Shown here piece after piece: positions 1 to 12,360 of a stretch of DNA of 64,000 nt. The DNA comes from Pisaster brevispinus. Lineage: Eukaryota > Echinodermata > Asteroidea > Forcipulatida > Asteriidae. The translations under genes and the position numbers were made by a program. The stretch spans positions 18,501 through 82,500 of the forward strand of contig JAMKCF010000133.1 of NCBI GenBank assembly GCA_023634235.1, in the 5' to 3' direction. Numbering within the stretch: the first letter of the stretch is position 1; each line of letters starts with the position of its first letter. The notes beneath the pieces are model-generated. The model saw only the letters and a list, made by a program, of their open reading frames with translations, made no database searches and was not told the DNA's origin.

Positions 1-320
1 GCAGCATTCTTTGCATTGTATTTTTGTTTCAAACATTGGGAAACTGACCATGTACGTGTATATGTTGACAACACAACAACTGTTGCATTCATAAATGCTA
101 TAGGTGGAGTAATCTCAACAAGCTGTATTAAACTTACACAGCACATATGGATGTAGGCCAAAGAGCATTACATCTAGCTCAGTGCTTCACCTATCCTCGG
201 AAAACAGAAGGCAATTGCATATAGTAAGTTATTACACATAAATATATCGAACCTGATATGGAGTTGTTTGCAATAAGATTAAATCATTAGAGTCCGCCTT
301 TTTTTTCTGGAAACATGACC
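1..320 (+). pseudogene. DIRS-type retroelement RNase H remnant
   Basis: Frame 1 is open from the window edge to a stop near 156. It reads YVDNTTTVAFINAIGG at about 64-111, the DN-TT-V-A-IN-GG signature of the RNase H region in DIRS/Ngaro retroelements. A shifted frame continues with QRALHLAQCFTYPRKTEGN (about 155-210), which fits the stretch that follows in this family. Stops and frame changes show decay. The rest of the polyprotein would lie left of the window. The DIRS call rests on motif recognition and on the recombinase remnant downstream. Confidence 0.55.
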
Positions 321-905
321 GTGAAGCAAATGCCTTAGACACATGTATGATTTCATGGAAAACTTACATTTACATTTTATGTTTTCCCACCTTCCAGCTT
401 AATCAGACGAGTCCTCCAGGAGACATCGGCAACTCACCGAGAAGTAAAACAAAAAGAGGAAATTTTCCTGCTACTTAAGGGAATGTAACGTTTGTTGTTG
501 TCCAGCAATTATTATCAACCCGTTCAAACAAACCAAAGGCAAAGCCTTTTATTTCCTAGCAGAAATATTTGATGCTGGACCTAAGAATATAGCTTAATAA
601 TTCCGCCATATCAGCAATTATTTTGCCAACAGATGACACACAAATTACAATTTAGGAAACCATGCACTTACCTCAGGGTTCATGAGGAGTGTTCTCAATG
701 GCAGACCAACTTGTCCACGTTACAAGTCTATTTGAAACGATGGTGTTTTGCTACATTATTTTAGTTCAATAGACTCTAATGAAAACATCTCATTTAAAGT
801 GCTCAGTTAACAAGTGTTAACTTTAAGAGCTCTCCCGAAGCCACAACGAGTGCAAACACTACACTTAATACGTTTACAAGTTGTGCACTTGTCAGACACA
901 CAGCG
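321..905. other. Inter-domain DIRS remnant, no readable ORF
   Basis: This lies between the RNase H and recombinase remnants and is probably the decayed middle of the same element. I see no open frame or motif in it. Confidence 0.3.
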
Positions 906-1275
906 ATGTTAAACAGACTCGGTCAGAAACACATCAAGCAGATATTATTATGTCTGTCTAAGAATATCGATAACCAAAAACTGTGCATAGTTGATAGCCT
1001 AGAGAAATACATTAAGCGCACCAAGTTTAGTAAGAGTTCAAGAAACCAATTGTTGAATACGTTTCCAGAAACCATTCGGAGCACTGTCAAGAGACAGTCT
1101 AAGCGGGAGGATCCATGACACTCTACATACTGCAGTGATTGATACGTCAATGTTCACACTGCAAAGTTTCATGGATGCATCGGTCTCTGCAGCTTCTACT
1201 GCTGGAGTACCTTTTCAAACAATTGTGTTAACAGCAAGTTCGTCGGGAGCACAGACCCTTGCGTGTGTTTGTTTA
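906..1275 (+). pseudogene. DIRS-type tyrosine recombinase remnant
   Basis: An open frame at 906-1118 reads LCIVDSLEKYIKRTKF in its middle, like the LC-V--L--YI-RT segment of DIRS/Ngaro tyrosine recombinases. After a frameshift, 1132-1275 reads AVIDTSMFTLQSFMDASVSA followed by AAGVP-like residues (STAGVPFQTI). This matches the IDTS-F--HS-RAA-SAA--AGVP block around the catalytic H-x-x-R, but here H and R are replaced by Q and M. The enzyme would have inserted circular cDNA. The copy is dead because it has a frameshift and has lost catalytic residues. Confidence 0.6.
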
Positions 1276-2265
1276 TAACCAATCATTAAACTACTGACTT
1301 TTCCAAGGTAGTTTGGCAAAGAAGGGGCACAGCTTATCATTTGTCCAGTTTATAAGTAAAACACAATTTTCAGTTCAAAAATTGATCGAAACGTTAAGGA
1401 GCGTTGAACAAATGATCAGTAGTTATTTATTTGTGTTTGGTAAAATTAACTTTTTTGGAAAAACAGACTTAGAATCAAACAAGTTGTTCGAATCATGTGG
1501 ATTAAGTTGAATAGAGTCGTTGTTTATTGACATGTATTTTCATTTGTAAGGGGTTCTCTTTGTTAAGTCAAGTTTCCGTTTACTCTAAATATCTCATTTG
1601 GTCTCAGGACTGACGTCATGATAGTGACGTGAGATCCTAAAATTAAACGAGTCTATTCATTAGGCGTAGTTTGGCTTGGATTATATAGACCATCATGATA
1701 AACGAAAACTATTACGTGCCCTCCCCATTGCTGGGTCAACGGAAATTTAGACTTGAAGCAAAATATGACGGTTGCTGGCTGGTAAGCCTAATCTCAAGTA
1801 ATCTCTTTCGTTTGTCATGATTGTTGGTATTGTCTTAATCAAACTTCGCCTTAAATGTTAGCCTCATTTAACTTTAGGATTTTTTAAATTCAAGTTTAAC
1901 ATGTGAGTCAGGCCGAGTAGAAGGTATGATTAAATGTAGCACTTCCAGGGGTTGATCGAGTAAGGCAACCGTGGGAAGGTTTGGCGCTGTAAAATTATTC
2001 ACCACTGGGAACGAAAAGGTAGTAGTGACTCTGACGAAATTGAATTTGTTTTACGGTGTCATTCTAAAATAATACTGCTGGGAGATAAAATAATCAAGTT
2101 GCGCAAATTTGATGACGCAACCTATTTGTAAAAACTCAATATCTGTGAACCTTGAGCGCAAATTTTAAAAGTTCATTGTTTTAAAATGCACTACATAAAC
2201 CATGCATTAGAATGAGTTGACTCTGTGTTTGCACTCTATACAGCTGCTCTAGTTCTTTGTACAAC
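1276..2265. other. Intergenic, one perfect CRE palindrome
   Basis: No coding frame is convincing here. TGACGTCA, a perfect CREB/ATF site, lies at 1611-1618 with a second TGACGT-like word just after it. Otherwise it is ordinary AT-rich sequence. Confidence 0.4.
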
Positions 2266-2616
2266 ATGTCGTCCGCAGATTTTGCTCTTTCTCTTCACTT
2301 AGCCAGCCAACTGGAATGTGCAACATTAATCAGGAAGTTTGTTGTGCCTAAGCTTCTCACATAAATGTGTGGGCCAAACTTTTGCCGGGGCTTTCTGGAA
2401 GAATTGGTGAAGCCCGAGTTGTTTTACGACCATGTCACACACGACAACGGTCATTGGATCGTCTGCCCATTGTGTCGTGATGTGACCCAAGTTCCACCAG
2501 AAGGAGTCGAATGGCTGACTAACAAATGTGGCTTAAAAAGCTTTATGAATACACTAAACTTAAATACCTGTGAACTGGGAGAACATAAAGACGAGGAGAC
2601 AGCTGACAAAGTGTGA
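2266..2616 (+). pseudogene. RING-finger (TRIM-like) exon, broken
   Basis: An ATG at 2266 opens a frame that reads to TAA at about 2362, then continues in the same frame to 2616. Parts resemble the N-terminal RING of TRIM/RNF-type E3 ligases: LEC near the start, then CGPNFCRGFLEELV, CPLCRD and VPPEGVEWL. The second Cys of the first pair is missing, the zinc-binding His is Asn, and the TAA interrupts the domain. No B-box or coiled coil follows, and a Penelope-like element starts about 125 bp downstream. TRIM-type genes are often expanded in echinoderms and lancelets. I read it as a relic exon. Confidence 0.6.
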
Positions 2617-2741
2617 GTTGCACACAGAAAGTACAAGATGCCACACTGTACTAAACTGTGAGCTGCTGAAAACACTATCATATCGTAGAGAGGAACAACA
2701 CAATAAAACACAAAAAAACATGAGTCAAAACAAAAACAGCC

Positions 2742-4275
2742 AAAATATCAAAATTTGTGGACTACTTTCTTCTTCCTATAGTTACCGCTCAACCAACCTA
2801 TGTGCGTGACACAGCGGACATACTGCCGAAACTAGAAGAAACAACCTTCCTACCAAATGTTCTGATTACAAGTATTGATGTTGTCTCGATGTACACAAAC
2901 GTCCGCCAAACAGAGGCGATAAATTGTGTCTGCAATGCCTTAGACCTAAACCACCACCCTTACTCTATCACAAAACCACCCTCCAACCACATCCGTAAAC
3001 TATTGGAACTGATCATAGGAAGAAACTGCTTCCAATTCGGTAACAATCACTACCAAGAAAAAACGGATGTGCCATGGGCTCAACCACAAGCCCAGAAATT
3101 TGTGATATCACACTTCACAATCTGGAAAAACAAATCCTTGAAAAAGCTGATCACATCCTAACATGGTGGCGCTATTGAGATGACATCCTTGTCCTCTATG
3201 ACAGCACTCTTGAAAACTTCAAGAGCTTCATCCAAACCATGAATCAACTACACCCGACCCTCAAATTTACTTTTGAGGCATCAGATACTTCCATCAACTA
3301 TCTTGACTTAACGATCTTCAAAGGTACAAGGTTCAAGGAAATTGGTATTCTTGACACAAAAATCCAAACCAAACCCACTGAAACCTACCAATACCTACAC
3401 AAAACATCATCACACCCCCACATGTGTTCAAAGCTTTTATATATATTGAGAAACACTCCGATATGCTCGAAACACAAACAACGAAGATGATTTCTTGATC
3501 AAAGTCAACAATTTCTCCGAAAAACTAATAACAAGAGGTTATAATATTTCGGAAATAAACAAAATCGTTGGGAAAGTACCACACAGTGAATGATCGAAAC
3601 TGATTCAAAAGCGACCACAAAAACAGAAAAGCACAACCCCGCTCGTCTTAAACATGGCATATATCCGTACATCAACCATGGTGACCTAAACAAAGCGATC
3701 AATAAACACTGGTCTTTAATACAATGCAACATCACACTCTCGAGGATCTTCCCTGAACCTCCATTCATTGCATTCAGAAAAGACCAAAACATAAGGGAAA
3801 AGTTGATTAGAGCTAAACTAAACCAAAGTCCAACCGACTCACCCTCTCAACAGCTCAATCACATCCCACAAGATTCGGGATTTATTAATGATACAGATGA
3901 AACGCTTAACATCCTAATTTCCTTACTAGAGGAACAATTCACCTACGATCAGGATTTCACTCTCACAAATTCACAACCATCACCCTGAACCACAGCGAAT
4001 AAACCAAAACTTGTCTCTAACGAAACCTGAGACCTACAGGTTCATTACGAATCACCCACACCCGCAACTGAAGATTGCCCGAAATCGAGGCATAACAATA
4101 TGTTATTGCTAACAAGAGGATCTGCAAAAATATCCTCGCGGTCTCCCCCCACCACCCACATCTTTAGCGACGCAATCGTCAAAATGGCTCTTTTTGTCAC
4201 TCTATAAAACATATTCGCCAACCACATTCTCCTGTCCAAAATGACAGACACTGCGAATACTGCCCCCACCCATAA
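2742..4275 (+). mobile_element. Penelope-like element fragment 1 (RT C-terminal part)
   Basis: Broken frames encode PLE reverse transcriptase: VTAQPTYVRDTADIL, LITSIDVVSMYTN (RT motif A region), a catalytic region reading WWRY-stop-DD at about 3164-3184, then LHPTLKFTFEASDTSINYLD. The thumb region follows, with INKHWSLIQ and PEPPFIAFRKDQNIREKLI (3590-3988). The TGA at 3176-3178 replaces the residue before DD. There is no N-terminal part, because 5' truncation places the element next to the RING relic. I could not see a GIY-YIG endonuclease downstream. Same family as the element at 39240. Confidence 0.85.
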
Positions 4276-4723
4276 AATTTGTAAACACTTTTTTGCAATT
4301 TTATGGCTTTCGAGTCAAAATAAAAACTGAAGCAGAAATTTACAGTATTAAAAGCACACATCTTGCATGGGAAGAAGGTATGCAGAGGAAGCCCGAGCCA
4401 CATACCCCCTCTACTGCAGATGCTTTTGCAAAAGTTGGTATACTGGCACAGTTTTGGGTGAGCATTAACATGACTTAGACAACGCACAGGTTAGGAAATG
4501 ACTTTGTGTTATTGTTTGGAAACACGTGTTGGACAACAACAACAACACTGGGCATACCAGTATCAGAAGCTAAAAAGTTTCAAGTTGTTCAATGTGGACA
4601 ACTAAGCAAACAGGAACAAAAATCTAAATATACTTACCTGGAAGAAATTCTAGGACCAACCACTAAAAACCGTTTTTATTCCAAACCAGCCATACAAAAA
4701 ACAATATCTTAATCGACGACTTG
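4276..4723. other. Duplicated non-coding stretch
   Basis: The short frames here (for example at 4293-4478) are not preserved in the matching copy-B stretch around 54300-54780. I see no gene. Confidence 0.4.
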
Positions 4724-5772
4724 TTTAGACAGAAGATCATCTACACATCAAACAACACCAATGCAAAATAAGTATCCAAAAGATGACAACATCAAATGCC
4801 AGTAAGAGTTCAGCCAAGGAGTTGTGTACCACATCACACATATGTTGCAAATAAGGTACCCCCTCCTAGAAAGCAAGCATACTGGAACGGGATGTGTGGA
4901 GGGGGGGGTGGGGCGGCAAATGACAAATAAAACAACAATTTTATTTTAACAGAAGTGCCCTCCGAGGGAGGGGGCCCCTCCATTGGATACAAATGGTTCA
5001 TTCCCTTGTACCTCCAGAAACGTTTCCCTAGTTTATGTTGATGTGTTCGTTGAAATATTTCGGTAAATAGCCTTCGGGAGGATTAAAGGATTGTCAACCA
5101 TTACCGGTCCATGTTCATGAGCTACAGTATTAACATTGTCTACGAATGAAGCTAATGTGAAGAGTGTTGGGTCATCCAAATGAACTATACGTAGCCAGTT
5201 CATTTATTCCATCTCAATAAGTTCGTTGGTCTCCGTCTTTCGTGTTTTGAGGTTGTTCTATGACAACGTCTTTAAACAGAAGGTCATGTACACAAACATT
5301 ACAAAGGCAAAATAAGTAACCGAAAGATGACAGTATCAAATGCCAGTAAGAGTTCAACCAAGGAGTTGTGTACCACATCACGTGCATTGCGAATAAGGGT
5401 CCCTTCTAGGAAGCTTACTTTAACAAGATGGGGGGGGGGCAACTGACAAATACAAACTCTTTTTTTTACCGAAGTGCCCTCCCTCACCATTGGACACAAA
5501 TGGTGCATCCTCTTGTATCCTACAGAAATGTTACCCTATTTATATTGATGTGTTCGTTGTAAACCTTAAGTGAATAGCCTTCGGGAGGATTACAACATTG
5601 TCAAGCATTCCTTTTTCATGTTTATGAGCTACAGTATTGACTTTGTTTAAGATCGAAGATGTTGTGGAGAATGTTCAGTCATCCAAACGAACTATGCATA
5701 ACAAGTTTATTTATTACATTTAAATAAGTTCGACGTCTCCGTCTTTTGTGTTTTAAGGTTGTTATGACCTTA
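4724..5772 (+). repeat. Tandem duplication, ~547-bp unit
   Basis: Unit 1 (4724-5270) and unit 2 (5271-about 5772) share long collinear stretches such as the blocks around CAAATGCCAGTAAGAGTTCA and TAGCCTTCGGGAGGATTA. The same pair exists in copy B at about 54786-55830, so the tandem duplication came before the segmental one. No coding content seen. Confidence 0.85.
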
Positions 5773-8414
5773 TTGGCAACTTCGACGGAGCCTTTATCTT
5801 CATTGGGGCTTTGCAGTCTCCTGGTAAGTTTTCCCTGCTACTTTGTGGATGCTTTATTGCAGTGAAGTGAATAATTCTCACACAGCCCGGCCTTCATAAA
5901 TAACAAAGATGTTTGCTTGTGAAAATGCATTACTCTTAAGGACATTCGTAGTATCAAGGTTACACTTACTGTTGCCAATTGCGCAACCATTGGTTAAATT
6001 TCATCCCGTGACCTATAGTGGGTACTGTATCCGTCATCACAGCTGCAGTAGCAAAGCCATGCAAACAGGTTATGTAATAGAGAGGAAGCGCTTGCAGTCG
6101 GCTTTATTTTGGGTACATAGACACTTTTTGGCCACTGGACAGTCTGGTGGAGTTGGTCGGAACTAGGAGCAATACAGTGCTATCGGGGTCGGTAGTTAAT
6201 GATATTTAATTGCAACCTGGTCACTGCCATGCCTTGCTAGTGTCCCGCAAGCCAAATGACACTTTACTTGTGTTCAATAAGTCTCCGTGTTGATTAGGCT
6301 GTTAGGAAAAATAATCACTTTCATTAATAAATATCCCGTCACCTCCCCTGCACACCACCTTGGAGCAGAACATATCACATATTAATTGGTGCGACTTTTC
6401 TTTACATTGTTGTTTGGTCACAATGACAAGAGTAAGCAGTATGGTTGCTTTGTTGTAGTAATGCTTGTGGAGAACCCAATTATCAGGTTGACATAACATA
6501 AGAAGCATTGAGCCCAACACACGTAATAACTTGCCCTACAGGGTTTTGAGTTGTCGTATTCAGCTACTTTTCCGATTGGTTCTTTACAATCACGTCCTGA
6601 AATTCATTAATACTCTTGGGTTGAATTTATTCAATGATGTCACCGTCTAGAAATTAAGTCTCAGTTTGTTTTCTAAAATTAAACCTGTTGGCAAAATAAG
6701 CCATGCATCTTATTCTGTCATTAATGAAATGCAAGCATTATTGTATTTGTCTCATTTTGATTAGCATGCAACCCCCTGCGTAGGCCTAATGAGCTGCTTA
6801 TATAATCTGCAAGAGGTTTACGATCTCGCGGAAAATAATGTACCTGCCAGATTTCACTGCTGTTTTGTAGGACTATGAGTTGCGGACTGGAGAACTGACT
6901 GAGAATCATAATAACTAAGATCTGCTTTGAAATTGTAAGAAATCCGTTTGGCTGAATGGCTGCATTTACACGAAACTGTTTATGGTCCCAGACATTATTA
7001 AGGACCAACTATCACATTTAAGATAATTAATTAATTTCATTTCAATTTGAAATAAAAGGCTGCTCTGGCAACCCACTACAGTCGAAGTGTCTACTTCTCG
7101 TACACGGTAATCGAAGAATCAACAACAACAGCAAATAGGAATGTATAATTTGTTATTCGGTTACGCCAATACACTTCTGGTATAGTTTGTTTGAGTAATG
7201 GTTTTCTATGTGAGCTATTAGTAGTGATTTGTATTTACAAACTAAACTTAGTGTAGTAAACAAAGTGACAGGGAAGCTATGTGGGCTTATTGTTACTTAG
7301 TCTGTCATGGGAAGTTTATATAGTCAATATACATAAGTAAAAAATAATAATTAAAACAATCCTCCGAAAGTGTTTTTTGTTTCCATTGTCTGAAGCAGGC
7401 ATAAAACCATCAACTCAACAACACAAAGGAGCAATTTTCTGTTCGTTTTTTTTTTTTTTTTTTTTTTTTCCGCACCCCATAGTTTATGAAAAGTCGGACT
7501 GCTGCTTAATTCGGGTTCAAGTTAATGTAAAGTGCGTTTGCTTAGATCGTTGGTTTAGGTCCGATAGCTGAATTAACAAAAAAACAAAATTGTTAATTGT
7601 ATTTCTGCCGCCGCAAAGCCTCCCGTCAGGAGCCCTGGACGGTCGAAGGAACCCCGCTCGGTCGCTGGCGCCGCACCTGCGAGAACTGCACCAAGACGAG
7701 AACCAAAGTGACCCTGGATCCTGACGCTTCGAGAGTGCATGGAGACCGCAGTGTGCACCGCACCGGAGTTTGTGGAAATGTATGTCCTCGAAGATTCTTT
7801 CCCCCTTTATAGAGAATTACGGGCTGAATTAGGTAAATTCAAAAGAGGGCGCTGTCAGAAGAAAGTGTACAAAGTACATAGTACATATTGTATACCGCAT
7901 GGGGGACATTACCTCACGGAAAACAAATATATATCCTGCCTCCCGGTGCACTTCTCCTGGAAGCGACTCCTGGCTGTGTCGCCAGAAAAAGCCGGCCAGC
8001 TTGGTGCATCCACCAAGATGATCATGTTATCGTTACCAACCATTGACCTGAATACATTTCAATTTGAATATTTTCTGCTTAATTGCAAATTACGATTGTT
8101 CACAGCAATGTTAACGGCAAGGTAACGTTTTCTGAAGAAAAACAAATCTGAAATCGAAAATTTGTTGAAAATGTTATACATCCTCGTTCTTATGGTGGCG
8201 CAATCTAACAAACACGTTTGTCCTTGTATTTATATTTAGGACACTCAATGAAACTGACAAGAAATATTCGACAAATTACGTCGATGGACTCTTTGCATTG
8301 GCTGCTATCGCTGCTCAAACAAAGGCAATGCGAACGTGTGTATCCGGCCCGCACAACTCTCAGCCAATGATATATATTCATTGACCCAATGAGGGCGCTA
8401 ATTATTTTGGCTTG
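5773..8414. other. Duplicated non-coding region with GC-rich patch
   Basis: Mostly AT-rich with a long T run at 7446-7470. A distinctly GC-rich, CpG-containing patch spans about 7597-8050 and recurs at 57753-58190. Its frame (7597-7812) is open in both copies, but the differences between copies are largely amino-acid changing, so I do not call a gene. Confidence 0.45.
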
Positions 8415-8578
8415 TGACGTCATATGCAAGGGGGCCTATCGGTGGTGCGCATGTATATAGAGAGAGGAAACAGGTTGAAACGTATCTCTGTCGAGTAGAT
8501 GTGTATTGAAAACAGCTTTGTTTTGCAGAAAAACACAATTCTTGCGCTTTAACTTACAACCATTAGATAATGACGTCA
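8415..8578. promoter_or_regulatory. Two CRE palindromes
   Basis: TGACGTCA occurs at 8415-8422 (followed by ATATGCAAG) and at 8571-8578. In copy B the first is mutated to TGATGTCA and the second is intact (60314-60321). They lie 300-460 bp upstream of the TATA-like box at 8873, a plausible distance for control elements of that promoter. Confidence 0.45.
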
Positions 8579-8796
8579 TTTGAGCGGAAATGGAAAGTAA
8601 CTGGCTTGGTACTTCAGGAAGCAATCTGGCAGTGCAACGTAGTAAGGCGGATATACATGTAAACCCATGATGTGTATAAACTAAACAAGAGAGTTAAGAA
8701 CAAATGGCCTCCATTTGTACAGACAGCTTCGTTTAAACCAGTGATACAGTATTAAAAGTCACTTCCTTCAATCAGTGACTTTAACAAGTGTGTACT

Positions 8797-8880
8797 ATTG
8801 GCTGCTCATCGATTGCCAATCAAAACCCAAAGTAGATTGCTGTTCACTTACTGGACAGTGGAAATGGAACAGTATTTAAA
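8797..8880 (+). promoter_or_regulatory. TATA/CCAAT promoter, candidate for the C1q gene
   Basis: ATTGG at 8797-8801 and CCAAT at 8816-8820 form a divergent CCAAT pair. TATTTAAA lies at 8873-8880, and a TCATAAC initiator-like word follows 23 bp downstream of it. An imperfect palindrome with GTCACT and AGTGAC arms lies at about 8758-8781. The set is kept in copy B (TATTTAAA at 60601-60608). Confidence 0.5.
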
Positions 8881-8902
8881 CCGCTGTACCAGCAGCAATG
8901 CT

Positions 8903-8974
8903 CATAACAACTTTTTCATCTTTAACAGAGAATAGGAACCGAGAGAACTCCAACTACAAGAACTCAGCACCAAA
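8903..8974 (+). other. Putative 5'-UTR exon of the C1q gene
   Basis: Starts about 30 bp after TATTTAAA and ends at a splice donor, CCAAA then GTAAGTG (GT at 8975). Copy B has the stronger donor CCAAG then GTAAGTG (GT at 60702). The C1q coding exon at 12700 begins exactly after a 3' splice site, so it needs an upstream non-coding exon on this strand, and this is the only good candidate in reach (intron about 3.7 kb). The link is inference and RNA data would settle it. Confidence 0.4.
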
Positions 8975-8976
8975 GT

Positions 8977-10824
8977 AAGTGTTTTTTTCGTTATACTGCT
9001 GGCCCCGGCTGTGGTCTCAACATGCAAGTAGCGCATTTTACGGTTACCTGATCTAAGGCAGTTGCAGATTTCGACCCCAATTGAGGTTTCAATCTATGCA
9101 ACTAAAGTTCTCATGCGGTAATGGAGCCTCGACTCTACACCTAGCTCTCTCATCTAAGTGTACTGTCGTGGTACTGTGATTATACAGATCCATGCATGGA
9201 TTTATATTTCCTATCAAAACCACGCAATTGTAACATTGATTCTTACGGGTGTTTTTCACCATACCTGCAGGTGAATTCGTGTAACTAGTTTTGAACGAGG
9301 CTAAGTTATTTGCTAAGAACTTCATCGCTTAGATTTAGTGCAATGTTTTGTTCAATTAGTGTAACAGCTTATTACTACATAAAAACATCAGACTGTGCTG
9401 GACAGTCTCTTCGATGTTGAGTACTTTGCCAACATACATTTTAAACATACATTCGGGTAACACTATTGCAAACTTTTATACATAGTTATTTTGACCACAT
9501 TATTATTTGTTGTTTTAGTTGTTGGGTCAACATTAAACGATTGTGGCATGCTATTATGTGGTTCATAGTGTTGCGACATGGAGCAACCGTGGCGAAGCCG
9601 ATACACATTTTGTCCCAAATGTGTACAGAGCACTGGGACCCATCACAGAGTTTGCAACAATAGTTGCATTACAAAATTAGAATATAACTTTTATTGATAG
9701 GCGAACAGGTTCCTTTTTAACTATTGTTTTTTTTTTTTTTTTTTTTTCTTCATATTTTGGGAGTTATTTATTGCAACTTTTTTTTGAAGTTGTTTTCGAA
9801 TGTACAAATTATGTTGTTTTTCTTTATAAAATATTGCTTGAGGAACTAAGTAGGCATCCGGTGTACTTGTTTAACAAAATTTAACAATATTTTGATGTAT
9901 ACCTTTTTGTTAGCAAAAACAAAACAAATTGCCACATGTTGTACTCTAGAATGTCATTGAATCATAAAAGCACAAATAAATACACACACCTTTTTATTTA
10001 CAATGCTTACTTCATTATTGGGAAAGCTGAAACAAAAACAAAGGTTTGTTAGTAAATGTAAGTAAATGTGTATCATTTGCTGCTCAAAGACGGTTAAAAA
10101 GAGTAGAGGACTTAATCTCGTTTTACTCAAACCCAGCTGAAGAGAGCTGGAGGGGATATAGTTTCTATCAATTGTTCTTCAAACCCAGCCGAGAGGGGAC
10201 GGAATAAAAAACTGCGTCCGTTGCTGCTCAAACAAAGTGAAACAAGAGAATGGGTAGATTTTGTTTATCCCTTAATCCCTCCTTAAACAAGTCAAAATTT
10301 GCAAAAAATTGCAAAACAAAACTGGAGTTTATCATTTTTTTTTATTGTTAGCTCAGAACATTAGATTGATTCGAACAAATCTGGAGCAAGTTAAAACAAA
10401 AAAAATGTAGAGAACATGTAAAATAAAAAAGCGTTGCTTTAAAATACTGTTTTGATAAACATTTTCGAACTTTTAAGACTGTAAATTTGAAGAAAAAATA
10501 ATTTAAAAAATGCAGTTGAAAATGAACCTGTTGGCGGTATGTTATCAACTTGTGTGACTGTTACAACAAAAGTGATGCACAGTTTACAACATACATTAAC
10601 TGTTGTACTCTCGTTGTAGAGCAATTATTTGGCGTTTTACAAAGTAACTAAGTTGAAATGTTTTGTTTGCCGTCGAACAACATTGTCGTGTTTTTTATAA
10701 AATGGATAATTAACAGGGTTTGCTAGCTTGCTTAAGAGCACACAATTGATATTAAACTAAATGATGTGTTTGTTTACGTTTTTTAAATAAAAATATCGTC
10801 GCTTAGAGAATAATAACATTAAAC
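8977..10824. other. Non-coding, start of the putative C1q intron
   Basis: Ordinary AT-rich sequence with a T run near 9727-9747. The part up to 10367 is shared with 60704-62157. No gene seen. Confidence 0.4.
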
Positions 10825-11817
10825 AAAGTAAAATAATGTTTTAAGAGTTTACAATAATCTGTTTTCAGTCTAGAACAATACAAAGGTACAAGTTGACCCG
10901 GATTCCGGTTCCAGAGGACCATGTTAACTCTGCGTGACACCGTCAAACAAAATCACACCATTTCGCCATGTCTTACTTGTTGAGTAACAGTTTGATTTTA
11001 GCGTGTAATACAGTTCTGTGAAGAACCAAACCACTTTTAAATCACCCAATCACTTTTAAATCAGCCACAGCATTAGATATAGACCCTTTTGACTAAATAA
11101 AATCAATTCAAGCAAAATTGCATTTTGAAATGAGCTCACATGCCTCTTTCTGCTCAATCAACCATTTCTTTGACTAACGCCCTTTGTTTACAAAACTTAG
11201 CAAGGCTGAGTAATTGCTGTACAAATTCCTATGGGAATTCCTGGAGAGCGGGTTAATGTTGGATTGTGTTAGTTTAAAACAAACCCCGGGTAGTGATAAG
11301 ACATTTGGCATGCTATTTGGCTTGGTGCAGTTGTTGAACTTGGAATTGTTTTAATTTGTTGAAAAAATGGCTTACTTATGACTTTTTAATTAAAAACTGT
11401 TACTACGTCATATTTTGTGTCGTGAATGAACCCGTCTTTACGCCATCTGTGATCGACGGTGACTGTATTCTCGCAGTGACACAATTTATAATAAATTGTG
11501 ACGTCCTTCTTTTGTGAGGTCCTTCTTTCTGTCATAATAAAGTGTTATCTAACCCAACCTGTCCTTCTACCGTTATCTTTGCCCGTAACTTGTTATTGGC
11601 ATCCGTTCACCACAAAACCGTCTAACTAATGTTAGTATTCATCATGAGGCATAATGTGAATATAAAATACATATATACACAAACATTTTTTTAAATCGTA
11701 CAACGACAACCGTTTTTGCGACAATGCTTTAACGTTTAAGCGTGTCTTATTTGTTTGTTTTCGTTTCAACATTTGTTAAATACAATTGATGTTTGTTTAT
11801 AACAAACAAGTACTGTT
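10825..11817. repeat. Older partial copy of the 1585-bp inserted element
   Basis: 10825-10923 matches about 59216-59309 and 11406-11817 matches 59805-60200, both ending at the word GTACTGT. The middle (10924-11405) differs between copies. In copy B the same material forms the right-hand two thirds of an insertion with a clean target-site duplication, so this looks like another, internally altered copy of that element. Confidence 0.65.
10985..11205 (+). repeat. Diverged direct repeat, left of C1q
   Basis: Shares ordered words with 14650-14885: TTTAGCGTGTAATACA-like, CACTTTTAAATC, ACCCTTTTGACT-like, GCTCAATCAAC and CCCTTTGTTTACA. The pair brackets the C1q gene. Confidence 0.65.
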
Positions 11818-12156
11818 CTGTTACACCTGATAATATTAACTGCGTTGTATACATTCAAAATCTGCGCCATATCCGGCTGTTATCGAAGACTTTCTGTTTT
11901 CACGGTTTATTTTTATGATTATGGTATTTTTAATATGCTAATTTTCAGACTTTCAGGCCTAGAAACAATGTGGAATCACCAACAAGGGCCCAATATAATG
12001 TATATGGTTATCGTGCCTGTGCCTGAGCGTAATTAAATGTTTTATTTGAATAGAAAGCTGCCACATATTTTAAGAGCTTGCCCTGATAGCAAAGAATGGT
12101 GATTGCAAGCACATAATTGACGGTAAGCAGAGCAGTAAAATTGGGCCTTGGTCTCA
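11818..12156. other. Intergenic/intronic, nothing seen
   Basis: A short frame at 11845-12036 has no recognisable content. No repeats or sites stand out. Confidence 0.3.
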
Positions 12157-12360
12157 TCAAATCATTCTCGGACCCGAAAGCGGGCGGTCAATCATTTATA
12201 ACATGAAACAAATAGTTGAATATTCGTTCATTTTTTTTAGGGAAACGGATTAGAAACATCAAATCATTCTCGGACCTGAAAGCGGGCGGTCAATCGTTTA
12301 TAACATGAAACAAATAGTTGAATATTCGGGGTTTTGCTTTTAGGGGAAACGGATTAGAAA
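12157..12360 (+). repeat. Tandem duplication, ~100-bp unit
   Basis: Two adjacent units both start ATCAAATCATTCTCGGACC, contain GAAAGCGGGCGGTCAATC and end GGAAACGGATTAGAAACA. They differ by a few substitutions and by small length changes in a T-rich stretch. It lies inside the putative C1q intron. Confidence 0.9.

Larger units (their letters stand above)
2742..10367 (+). repeat. Segmental duplication, copy A
   Basis: Nearly collinear with 40084-62157: PLE 3' half, tandem 547-bp units, GC-rich patch, CRE sites, promoter and 5' exon all recur in the same order and strand. By eye about nine bases in ten match. Copy A lacks the 12.65-kb insertion found at 41073-53724 and the 1585-bp insertion at 58616-60200, so it serves as the empty-site reference. 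Both boundaries are judged by eye. Confidence 0.9.

Noticed and set aside
3990..4275. GIY-YIG endonuclease of the PLE
   Set aside because: I looked for the domain after the thumb region in all copies and saw no GIY/YIG-type motifs, so none is claimed.
7597..8125. GC-rich open frames duplicated at 57753-58184
   Set aside because: The copies differ mainly by amino-acid-changing substitutions and frame breaks, and no family is recognised. Conservation is explained by the segmental duplication.
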